DNA from: Riemerella anatipestifer ATCC 11845 = DSM 15868
GTDB taxonomy: Bacteria; Bacteroidota; Bacteroidia; Flavobacteriales; Weeksellaceae
Assembly: GCF_000252855.1 (NCBI RefSeq)
Contig: NC_017045.1
Coordinates: 620,001 to 684,000, forward strand
DNA length: 64,000 nt
Direction: 5' to 3'
The position numbers and the translations under genes were made by a program. Each line of letters begins with the position of its first letter. Position 1 is the stretch's first letter. Shown here piece after piece: positions 1 through 7,062 of this stretch. A model generated the notes under the pieces. It saw only the letters and a list, made by a program, of their open reading frames with translations. It searched no databases and was not told where the DNA came from.

Positions 1-293
1 TGTTTGCCATTCTTGGGATTTATTGTTTCGGAGGGATTGCAGGACCTTCATTACAATCCGTTATTTCCACAAAAGTATCTGCGAGTGAGCAAGGCGACCT
101 ACAAGGAGCTCTTACCAGCATTATTAGCCTCACGAGTATTATTGGTCCGCCTCTTATGACGAATATTTTTTACTATTTCACTCATAACGATGCACCTTTT
201 AAGTTTGCTGGTGCTCCTTTCTTTGTTGGATTTATTTTAATGAGTATTAGCACCTATATAGTTTACCATGGATTTTATAAAAATAAAAAATAA
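1..293 (+). CDS. MFS transporter, C-terminal fragment (TCR/Tet-type)
   Basis: The frame is open from base 3 and ends at TAA 291-293, giving about 96 residues of a protein whose start lies outside the window. The fragment has a Gly-rich membrane segment (YCFGGIAGPSLQSVIS), the loop SASEQGDLQGALTSI, another hydrophobic segment (SIIGPPLMTNIFYYF) and a last helix ending in a Lys-rich tail. The EQGxLQGxLxSLxSLxxIxGPP pattern is characteristic of the last helices of tetracycline-resistance-like (TCR/TetA) major facilitator efflux proteins, so a proton-driven exporter in the inner membrane is likely. The substrate cannot be judged from this part. Confidence 0.75.
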   Translation, partial: FAILGIYCFGGIAGPSLQSVISTKVSASEQGDLQGALTSIISLTSIIGPPLMTNIFYYFTHNDAPFKFAGAPFFVGFILMSISTYIVYHGFYKNKK

Positions 294-331
294 TTTTTTT
301 CGTTTCATACTTTTATTTGTAATTTAGCAGA

Positions 332-673
332 ATGGATTTTAGTTTTAGTGAAATGTTAGTAATAGCACTAGTAGTATTAGTGCTTTTTGGACCTAAAAAG
401 ATCCCGGAAATAGCTCGTGGGTTAGGTGAAGGTGTTAGAAAAATGAAGTCTGCAATGGAAGACATCAAAACCGAAATCATGAAGGAGACAGACAACCCTG
501 TATCTGAAATAAAAAAGGAAATTGAGCAGGTAAAACAATCTGTACAAGAAGTAAATCCTTTGAACGATATTAAGAAAGACCTTACCGAGGCGACCAACGA
601 TATTGTAAATCTAGATAAAAAAACTAGTATATCACAACTAGACGACGCTCACGAAGGGCCTGTAAGCAGATAG
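332..673 (+). CDS. tatA: Sec-independent protein translocase subunit, TatA/TatB type
   Basis: A 113-residue protein with the Tat A/B layout: a short periplasmic N-terminus, one membrane helix (about residues 7-20, ending LVLFGPKK), an amphipathic helix (IPEIARGLGEGVRKMKSA) and a charged, probably coiled tail to residue 113. The LFGPKKIPEIARGLG hinge is diagnostic for the family, which forms the pore of the twin-arginine pathway exporting folded proteins. A Glu at residue 7 in the helix is more TatB-like, whereas the short length is TatA-like, so the subtype is uncertain. It lies 38 bp after the MFS gene and 6 bp before the PAP2 gene, so it is probably cotranscribed with the latter. No tatC is visible here. 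Confidence 0.85.
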   Translation: MDFSFSEMLVIALVVLVLFGPKKIPEIARGLGEGVRKMKSAMEDIKTEIMKETDNPVSEIKKEIEQVKQSVQEVNPLNDIKKDLTEATNDIVNLDKKTSISQLDDAHEGPVSR

Positions 674-679
674 AGTAAT

Positions 680-1240
680 ATGCACAAAATCATAGAGCTT
701 GACCAATCTCTCTTTCTTTATCTAAATGGATTAGGTAATGCCTATTTTGACACCTTTTGGGTTATGGTATCAGGCAAACTTACTTGGTTGCCTCTCTATT
801 TTATATTTTTATATCTCATCATAAAAAACTACGAGAAGAAAAAAGTCATTTATATCCTTCTATTTATTACTCTAGGAATTATTACTTCCGACCAGATTGC
901 TAATATTTTTAAAATAGGAGTTCATAGATTTCGTCCGTGCCACGAACCACTCTTAGAGGGATTAGTAAGAGAAGTAAAGTGCGGTGGACCTTTTGGTTTT
1001 TATTCAGCACACGCTTCTAACAGCTTCTTTATAGCTTCTTTTATGAATCTTCTTTTTTCAAAAAAGATTAGATTTTTCGGTTTAATGGTATTTGCTTGGG
1101 CATCTTTTGTAGCTTATAGTAGAATCTATTTAGGAGTTCATTATCCATTAGATATTATTTACGGAGCAATGGTAGGTTTTCTCTTAGGTGGCTTTTTTGG
1201 AAGCTTGGCACTTTATGCGAGCAGACCTAAAAAGCTTTAA
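680..1240 (+). CDS. PAP2-family membrane phosphatase
   Basis: A 186-residue polytopic membrane protein with about five or six hydrophobic helices. The three phosphatase motifs are present in order: KIGVHRFRP (KxxxxxxRP, about residues 76-84), a SAHAS motif in place of the usual PSGH (about 109-113), and SRIYLGVHYPLD (SRxxxxxHxxxD, about 147-158). PAP2 enzymes remove phosphate from lipid phosphates such as phosphatidylglycerol phosphate, phosphatidate or undecaprenyl diphosphate. The replacement of PSGH by SAHA is seen in some family members and keeps the catalytic His. The substrate is not predictable. It follows the tatA-like gene by 6 bp. Confidence 0.85.
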   Translation: MHKIIELDQSLFLYLNGLGNAYFDTFWVMVSGKLTWLPLYFIFLYLIIKNYEKKKVIYILLFITLGIITSDQIANIFKIGVHRFRPCHEPLLEGLVREVKCGGPFGFYSAHASNSFFIASFMNLLFSKKIRFFGLMVFAWASFVAYSRIYLGVHYPLDIIYGAMVGFLLGGFFGSLALYASRPKKL

Positions 1241-1336
1241 TCACTCTTTTTCTTTTAGAAATTAAGTAAGAATACAAAAAAACAAAACTAATAATCAGTT
1301 AGTTACAAAAAATAAAAATATTTCAACTCTATTTTT

Positions 1337-1366
1337 TTGGTAAATAAAAAAATCGTCGTATATTTG
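1337..1366 (+). promoter_or_regulatory. Promoter of tRNA-fMet (Bacteroidetes type)
   Basis: TTG at 1337-1339, a 19-bp spacer and TATATTTG at 1359-1366 match the flavobacterial consensus TTG-N17-23-TAnnTTTG exactly. The tRNA starts 12 bp after the -7 box. Confidence 0.75.
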
Positions 1367-1377
1367 CACCACAATAT

Positions 1378-1450
1378 CGCGGGGTGGAGCAGTAGGTAGC
1401 TCGCAGGGCTCATAACCCTGAGGTCGCACGTTCGAGTCGTGTCCCCGCTA
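1378..1450 (+). tRNA. tRNA-fMet (CAT), initiator
   Basis: A cloverleaf folds from CGCGGGG (acceptor 5') to CCCCGC-T-A. The anticodon loop CTCATAA carries CAT. Two initiator marks are visible: position 1 (C) cannot pair with position 72 (T), and the anticodon stem ends in three consecutive G:C pairs (GGG...CCC). The T loop is TTCGAGT. The 3' CCA is not encoded. The gene is followed by a terminator. Confidence 0.9.
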
Positions 1451-1460
1451 CTACTGAGAA

Positions 1461-1488
1461 AAAGGATGATAAATTATCGTCCTTTTTT
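1461..1488 (+). terminator. Terminator after tRNA-fMet
   Basis: AAAGGATGAT pairs with ATCGTCCTTT around a 5-nt loop and is followed by a T run. The hairpin lies 11 bp after the tRNA. The convergent recO operon ends at 1512, so it may also act for that strand. Confidence 0.75.
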
Positions 1489-1511
1489 TATTTTTATGAT
1501 TACCTCTTAAT

Positions 1512-2189
1512 TTAAAAAACTTCTCTAAAAATATCTAACGATTTAGGTTTATTAAATTCAGGGATATGATACTTACAATACTTCATCAAAATATCTATCA
1601 CATTTCTTCTCTCATCAGTATCTATCAAAGTTTTAATAAACTCTGAGTTTCCTATTTTTTTTAATGTATCTGACAAAACTCTATTGATAGTAAACTCATT
1701 TTCTCTCTCTTGAAAGCATCCATTTTTTAAATCAAAGAAGGCTCCTTCTGTAAATAAAAATCCATAGCCAATATTCTTTATTATGGAGTAAATAGTAAAT
1801 ATCAGTGAATTTTTATTATCTATATTGATATAAAAATCTTCCACACACTGATAAAGACTATCCTCTACAACCTCATAAGGAACCGTTTTTAGAATAAACT
1901 CTGCCAAAAGAGTCATTTGAGCATTATTAACCAAAGTGAAATCTATCATCTTTGATATTTCTGAAAGAGAAATTTGGTTTACTAATGGTAATGCTCCACT
2001 TTTGGTTTTGGAAACATTAAAATCCACCCCCATTAAAGGCATAAGATACACTTTCTGCTTATTCCGAGCTAGATAAATATTCTTAACAAAATAAGACTGA
2101 ATACCCGCTTCTCTTTCTAAAACACGAAGCACCGCACCAGAATCATTATATTTAGTATAAGATAGTATAAACCCTTGTAAAGATTGCAA
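1512..2189 (-). CDS. recO: DNA repair protein RecO
   Basis: A 225-residue protein. The N-terminus (QGFILSYTKYNDSGAVLRVL, about residues 5-24) has the RecO OB-fold pattern, followed by the helical region, with no zinc-finger cysteines. RecO loads RecA on SSB-coated single-stranded DNA with RecR in the RecF pathway and anneals strands. The only usable start in this frame is TTG at 2187-2189; an in-frame stop lies 15 bp upstream with no ATG between, so a non-ATG start is likely. It lies 11 bp after porZ and is the last gene of a four-gene operon. Confidence 0.85.
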   Translation of the reverse strand: MQSLQGFILSYTKYNDSGAVLRVLEREAGIQSYFVKNIYLARNKQKVYLMPLMGVDFNVSKTKSGALPLVNQISLSEISKMIDFTLVNNAQMTLLAEFILKTVPYEVVEDSLYQCVEDFYINIDNKNSLIFTIYSIIKNIGYGFLFTEGAFFDLKNGCFQERENEFTINRVLSDTLKKIGNSEFIKTLIDTDERRNVIDILMKYCKYHIPEFNKPKSLDIFREVF

Positions 2190-2200
2190 TTTTAGTGTAT

Positions 2201-4435
2201 TTAATTAACCACTGCTATTTTCGCTGTTGCTTTATCTGTACCGTCTTCGTTGGTCATCAATACAAAATAAATCCCTGAAGCCACACGAGAACCTCTTTGA
2301 TTTTGTAGATTCCATTCGTAATAACCATTTCTAGAAACCGCTTGATGAATTAAATTACCCGCAGCATCTGTAATACGAATATTGGTTTTTTCAGCCAGTC
2401 CTTTTATTTTTACATTTCCCTTAAACTGGCTATAAACCACAGGGTTAGGATAAACTACTACTTCCCCAAATTTTGAGGTTACATTAGCTACATCGCCTTT
2501 ATAAACCACTATACCATTACTAGTTGCAAAATAAACCTGTCCTGTTTTATCGTTTATTTTAATATCTGTAACTTCGTCCGAAGGAAGAGGAGAATTAGCT
2601 TTGGTAAAATGATTGTAAACCTTCTGTCCATCAGCACTTAGAAAGAACACACCTCCTCCATTTACAGATACCCACTTATTATTACCAGAATCTACCGCTA
2701 TACTCAAAATTTCTGCATCTTTAAAAAGCTCTTCCGCTATGCCATTTTGAGTAATAACTATGGGATTTACTTTTACTTTAGTTCCGTACAAATCGCTCAG
2801 AGCATTCGGAAGAATTCTAAGTCCCGTTGTAGAACCCAGCCAAAGACTATTGTTTTTATCCATTGCCATCGCTGTTACCGATGCCGAAGGTAACCCTTCT
2901 TCAACTCTTAGAATTTGTCTCAAATCATCATCAAAACGAGTGGGTGTATTATTAAAATAATAAATTAACAGCCCTCCCTCTGATGCTCTAGGTCCACCTA
3001 TAAAAAGTCTATCATTAAAAGCTAGTATACCCGACGAGCTGGTTTTTATATTTGCTGTTTTTATAGTTTCAAATCTAGAGCCATCTCGAGAAATAAAGTA
3101 CATTCCTCCAAAATTTACATCTCCTTCGAAAAAAGAAAAAGTGGCAAATAAATTATTATTTTTATCGAAGACCAAGTACTCTGGAACATTATACCATTGA
3201 GCACTAGAAGTATTAAAAACTTTTGAGAGCTTATTATCAATCATTTTATAAACTCCCTTGGAATTTCTCTGCACATAATTAGTAAAATAGATTTCGCTTA
3301 GGTTAGAAGGATTAACAGCAACATCTAAAATATTAAAGGCTAATTGTGGGTTATCTAAAAAATATTGTGGATACTCCCAACGTGTTCCGTTGTAGTAATA
3401 ATATCCTAAATTATTATCATAAATTGCCTGATAATAACTCCCCTTTTTACCCGTAGCTACCCATATTTTATCATCAACGAGAGTCATTCTAGAAGCTACA
3501 TTACTGTACGGTCCGTCAGGTTTTACACTAGTATAATTTTGATCTAGAATGCCTGAAAAAGCACTTCCTGCAAATAACTTCCCATTATATAGAGCTCCTG
3601 TTGTAAGCTGGTAAGATGAGAAATCATATGTGCTTTGTAAACTACCGTCAGTAGAAAACTGATAAATTTTATTTACATCACAAACTAAGAAATCATTAGC
3701 TTGCCATACCACATCTTTAATATCAGTAAAAGAATACGGCAAACGCTGAAAAGCCTCTCCTAAATAAACCTCTTTTTTTGTAGCAACCAAATAATTCTGC
3801 CCATTAGTATCAGACTGTGATAAATTAAGTGCATTAAGTTTCTGCCATGTAGAATAAATTGGAAACTCTAGGTCAATTTTATGCGAGTATAACCCCTGAT
3901 TGGTAGCTGCATATACCACATTATCTTTTACAAACGCTTCATTAGAAGCAATAAAGTTAGTTCCCTCCTGAAAAAATACGGTTTCTCCAAACTCTTTCTT
4001 ATCCAAATTAAAGATAGAAACCCCATAACCTGCCGAAATTATCGCTAGATTATCTTTTATAAAAATGTGATTAATTTTTTTTGAACCTTGATAACTTCTT
4101 GCTATAGGAATATCTACTATTAAAGTTACCCCATTAGGTGTAACAATATCTAAAGCTCCTGTTTCGTAGCCTATCAACCCTATTTTAGTATCAGGATTAT
4201 AGTCAAACGCCGTAATACCAACCTCATGAAGCCCATTAGCTTTTGACAATTTTCTAATCTCTCCAGAAGCTACATTATAGTAAAATAAACCACTCTTAGT
4301 AACTACAATAAGTTCTTTATCATCTTGCTTTATCTTGATAATATGATTGTAAGAAAACAAATCTTGCCATTTGCCTTCTTGAGCAAAAAACAAAAAACTT
4401 ATACTGAAAATTAAAATTTGAAATATTTTTTTCAT
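2201..4435 (-). CDS. porZ: Type IX secretion system protein PorZ-like, two beta-propellers plus C-terminal sorting domain
   Basis: A 744-residue exported protein. Residues 1-18 form a signal peptide (KKIFQILIFSISFLFFAQ). Repeated two-component-regulator-type propeller strands follow, for example TKSGLFYYNVASGEIRKL, ATNQGLYSHK and DKNNSLWLGSTTGLRILP. The last 85 residues (from about 660, VVVYPNPV) are a type A T9SS sorting-like beta-sandwich ending in IAVVN. This size and order match PorZ, a surface component of the PorU/PorV/PorQ attachment complex that handles cargo of the type IX system. A gene order with recO directly downstream supports the call. The start codon lies 1 bp after the stop of the metallophosphatase, so translation may be coupled. 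A generic propeller surface protein is the alternative. Confidence 0.8.
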   Translation of the reverse strand: MKKIFQILIFSISFLFFAQEGKWQDLFSYNHIIKIKQDDKELIVVTKSGLFYYNVASGEIRKLSKANGLHEVGITAFDYNPDTKIGLIGYETGALDIVTPNGVTLIVDIPIARSYQGSKKINHIFIKDNLAIISAGYGVSIFNLDKKEFGETVFFQEGTNFIASNEAFVKDNVVYAATNQGLYSHKIDLEFPIYSTWQKLNALNLSQSDTNGQNYLVATKKEVYLGEAFQRLPYSFTDIKDVVWQANDFLVCDVNKIYQFSTDGSLQSTYDFSSYQLTTGALYNGKLFAGSAFSGILDQNYTSVKPDGPYSNVASRMTLVDDKIWVATGKKGSYYQAIYDNNLGYYYYNGTRWEYPQYFLDNPQLAFNILDVAVNPSNLSEIYFTNYVQRNSKGVYKMIDNKLSKVFNTSSAQWYNVPEYLVFDKNNNLFATFSFFEGDVNFGGMYFISRDGSRFETIKTANIKTSSSGILAFNDRLFIGGPRASEGGLLIYYFNNTPTRFDDDLRQILRVEEGLPSASVTAMAMDKNNSLWLGSTTGLRILPNALSDLYGTKVKVNPIVITQNGIAEELFKDAEILSIAVDSGNNKWVSVNGGGVFFLSADGQKVYNHFTKANSPLPSDEVTDIKINDKTGQVYFATSNGIVVYKGDVANVTSKFGEVVVYPNPVVYSQFKGNVKIKGLAEKTNIRITDAAGNLIHQAVSRNGYYEWNLQNQRGSRVASGIYFVLMTNEDGTDKATAKIAVVN

Positions 4436-4436
4436 C

Positions 4437-5384
4437 TTAGACCATTATCTTATCATCTATCACTTGGTTGTTCCAAGCTATATTTTTAATTTTCTTTTGG
4501 CTATCAAAATAGAAGTCTATTCTTCCTAGCAATAGACCAGCCCAGCCTACTTGATTTACCAAAACTTTAGTTCCTTTTCTATTGATAAAAGACTGTGGTT
4601 CTGGTAAAAAAGTATGCGTATGTCCTCCCAAAATCAAATCTATATTATCTGTTTTTTGAGCTAATTCTACATCGCATATCTTGTTTGTATGCTCTCCTTT
4701 GTAAGAATAACCAATATGGGACAAACAAATTACTAAATCACATTTCTTTTCATTTCTAAGCATATCAGCGTATTGCTGAGCTATTTCCACAGGATGATGC
4801 CAAACAGTTTCTTTATATTGTTTTTTACCTACAAGCCCTTCTAACTCTATGCCTACTCCAAAAACCCCAATTCTGATTCCGTCTTTATTAAAAATTTTAT
4901 ACGGTTGCGTTTTTCCGTCTAGTATGGTGTTTTTAAAATCATAGTTAGAGCATATAAACGGAAATTTAGCGTTAGGTAAAGCCTTTAAAAACCCTTCTAA
5001 ACCATTATCAAAATCATGGTTACCCATTGTAGCGGCATCATACCCCATCATAGACATCAGTTTAAACTCTAACTCTCCACCAAACATATTAAAGTAAGGC
5101 GTCCCTTGAAAAATATCACCACTATCAAATAGCAATACATTTCGCTCCTGTTGTCTAATTTCTTTTACCAAATGAGCTCGCCTTGCAAAACCTCCTTGAT
5201 TAGGATTTCTGGTATAATTAGCATCAAAAGGTTCTATTCTACTATGTTGGTCGTTAGTATGAAGAATTGTTATTTTTTTGTCTGAACTATTAAGTAGTGT
5301 GGTATTAGCCAAGAAAGTATTAGGTACTAATGATAATGCTAAAGTCCCACCTCCTATTGTTTTTATAAAATCTTTACGGTTCAT
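4437..5384 (-). CDS. 5'-nucleotidase-type metallophosphatase domain, exported
   Basis: A 315-residue protein covering only the N-terminal catalytic domain of UshA-type 5'-nucleotidases. The metal ligands are visible in order: HTNDQHS (about 43-49), FDSGDIFQG (about 86-94), GNHDFDN, LSHIGY and GGHTHTF (about 252-258). The N-terminus NRKDFIKTIGGGTLALSLV resembles a Tat signal with RK in place of RR, followed by a hydrophobic stretch. The substrate-binding C-terminal domain of the family is missing here and is encoded by the gene just upstream, 7 bp away. The two proteins probably act together on periplasmic nucleotides or related phosphoesters. Confidence 0.85.
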   Translation of the reverse strand: MNRKDFIKTIGGGTLALSLVPNTFLANTTLLNSSDKKITILHTNDQHSRIEPFDANYTRNPNQGGFARRAHLVKEIRQQERNVLLFDSGDIFQGTPYFNMFGGELEFKLMSMMGYDAATMGNHDFDNGLEGFLKALPNAKFPFICSNYDFKNTILDGKTQPYKIFNKDGIRIGVFGVGIELEGLVGKKQYKETVWHHPVEIAQQYADMLRNEKKCDLVICLSHIGYSYKGEHTNKICDVELAQKTDNIDLILGGHTHTFLPEPQSFINRKGTKVLVNQVGWAGLLLGRIDFYFDSQKKIKNIAWNNQVIDDKIMV

Positions 5385-5391
5385 AGTTTTT

Positions 5392-6144
5392 TTAATTATT
5401 AAAAATTAATCTTACATCATTTGGAGCTTTCACTTCAGGGTTTTGTTTGAATTTTTCAATGAATAAATCTCTAAGTTTGATCCCAGTAGAGATTAGTTCC
5501 CCTTTACTGAAAAACCACATATTATCTCCACCCAGTGCTAAGTAGTCCGATGTAACGATGTAATAATCTTTCCCCAAATCCAACTCCTTACCGTTTACAA
5601 GACCTTTGGTAACTTTACCTTTATTAGTCTCTAAAAACAAATGTGATACAGGATTATTCTTTTGAGTTTCGGCATAATAGTCAAACATGCCTAGTAAATC
5701 TTTCCCCTTCATTTTAACAATTACCACCTCGTTTTCAAAAGGCATTACCTCAAAAACATGTTTAAGTAAAATATCACCCTTTCCTATGGTAGATCTAATC
5801 CCTCCTATATTGATAACTGCCGCATCTACATTTTGTTTCAAATTTTGCTTCGCCCAAACATCGGCTCCTTCGTAAGTATAATCTGCCAACAATCCTCCCA
5901 AATTACTATTATCTCCTGTTTTTGTAAGCTCCACAGGTGTGTAAGATATTTTGGTATTCATCTGTCGTTCCATTTCCTTTTTGTAAGGTTGGATTAGCAT
6001 ATCCATCTCTCCATCAGAAGGAATAGATGAAGCTATACTAATATTTTCGTAGGGTTTAACCTCCGAAACAGACATTGCTGTTTTACAACTTGTTAACCAC
6101 AATAAAGGGATTAAAACTAAGTGTGAGTATTTTATTTTTTTCAT
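5392..6144 (-). CDS. 5'-nucleotidase C-terminal domain lipoprotein
   Basis: A 250-residue protein. The start MKKIKYSH at 6144 is preferred over an upstream in-frame ATG at 6216 because a TATATTTG -7 box lies between them and because it gives a clean lipoprotein signal (LIPLLWLTSC, lipobox LTSC). The mature part matches the 5'-nucleotidase C-terminal domain: LGGLLADYTYEGADVWAKQ, INIGGIRSTIGKGDI, MPFENEVVIVKMKG and SDYLALGGDNM, the last carrying the nucleotide-stacking aromatic region. It has no metal-binding domain of its own. It is the first gene of the operon with the metallophosphatase, porZ and recO. Confidence 0.85.
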   Translation of the reverse strand: MKKIKYSHLVLIPLLWLTSCKTAMSVSEVKPYENISIASSIPSDGEMDMLIQPYKKEMERQMNTKISYTPVELTKTGDNSNLGGLLADYTYEGADVWAKQNLKQNVDAAVINIGGIRSTIGKGDILLKHVFEVMPFENEVVIVKMKGKDLLGMFDYYAETQKNNPVSHLFLETNKGKVTKGLVNGKELDLGKDYYIVTSDYLALGGDNMWFFSKGELISTGIKLRDLFIEKFKQNPEVKAPNDVRLIFNN

Positions 6145-6185
6145 CAAATCAATTTTTAACCTATGATTAAATATTAAATCTGTTG

Positions 6186-6193
6186 CAAATATA
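6186..6193 (-). promoter_or_regulatory. -7 box of the nucleotidase-porZ-recO operon
   Basis: On the minus strand this reads TATATTTG, an exact TAnnTTTG match 42 bp upstream of the chosen start codon at 6144. It supports the shorter start for the lipoprotein. No clear -33 TTG was seen. The rest of 6200-6514 is AT-rich and shows no other supported feature apart from a TATTTTTG box at 6477-6484 before ogt. Confidence 0.5.
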
Positions 6194-6514
6194 AAAAAGC
6201 CTTTGATAATAGCCATTATTTAATGAGGCAAACTATTACCATTTAAGCACGGATGCTTGTTCTACTTTTAAATACCTTTTTCTATCACAGAGGCTCTACT
6301 GTACTTCTCATTACATTCGGCATCAAATTTTTATTGTAAAAATAAAATCTTATGGCTATATCTTTTAGTATTTTTATTGGTTAATAATTTATTTCTAATT
6401 ATTACTCATTTTTCAGACATAAAATACCATTTCCAAAATGAATAAATGAACAGCGTATAGTTGTGTTTTTTTTACTTATTTTTGCTTCCTAAGTTTAATT
6501 TAAACTGATTAGAG

Positions 6515-7030
6515 ATGCTTTACTCCAAAAATATTGATACTCCTTTAGGTGAAATGATTGCTATTGCTGATGATAATGGGATATATCTATTAGAATTCAC
6601 AGATAAAAAATATTTAGACATAGAACTAAAAAAACTATGTTCTACTCTAAATAGTAATATCAGAGAAGCATCAAACTTACATCTAGAAACATTAGAGAAA
6701 GAACTAAATCTCTACTTTAGTCAAAAATTGAAGGAATTTTCTGTTCCTATACAACTATTGGGGACTCCTTTCCAAAAACAAGTTTGGCAAACTCTACTTA
6801 AAATACCTTACGGAACCACCAAAAGCTACCTACAACAAGCCATAATGATGGATAGCCCAAAAGCAGTGAGAGCTGTAGCTAACGCTAACAGCCTCAATAA
6901 GATTGCTATTATAGTACCTTGCCACCGTGTTATTGGGAGCAATGGTACACTCACAGGCTATGCTGGTGGACTTTGGCGTAAGGAGAAATTACTACAACTT
7001 GAAAAAAACCTTGCCCACCAACAAAATTAA
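6515..7030 (+). CDS. ogt: Methylated-DNA--protein-cysteine S-methyltransferase
   Basis: A 171-residue protein with the full family layout: an N-terminal RNase H-like domain (about 1-80) and a C-terminal winged-helix active-site domain. The alkyl acceptor Cys is in IIVPCHRVIG (about residues 128-137); the preceding VRAVANANSLN and the following GYAGGLWRKEKLLQLE are the usual flanks. The enzyme removes O6-alkyl groups from guanine in a suicidal reaction. It is a single gene without an Ada regulatory domain. A TAnnTTTG-like box (TATTTTTG, 6477-6484) lies upstream. Confidence 0.93.
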   Translation: MLYSKNIDTPLGEMIAIADDNGIYLLEFTDKKYLDIELKKLCSTLNSNIREASNLHLETLEKELNLYFSQKLKEFSVPIQLLGTPFQKQVWQTLLKIPYGTTKSYLQQAIMMDSPKAVRAVANANSLNKIAIIVPCHRVIGSNGTLTGYAGGLWRKEKLLQLEKNLAHQQN

Positions 7031-7062
7031 TACTTATCTAACTCATAGCACATCAGTCTCAA

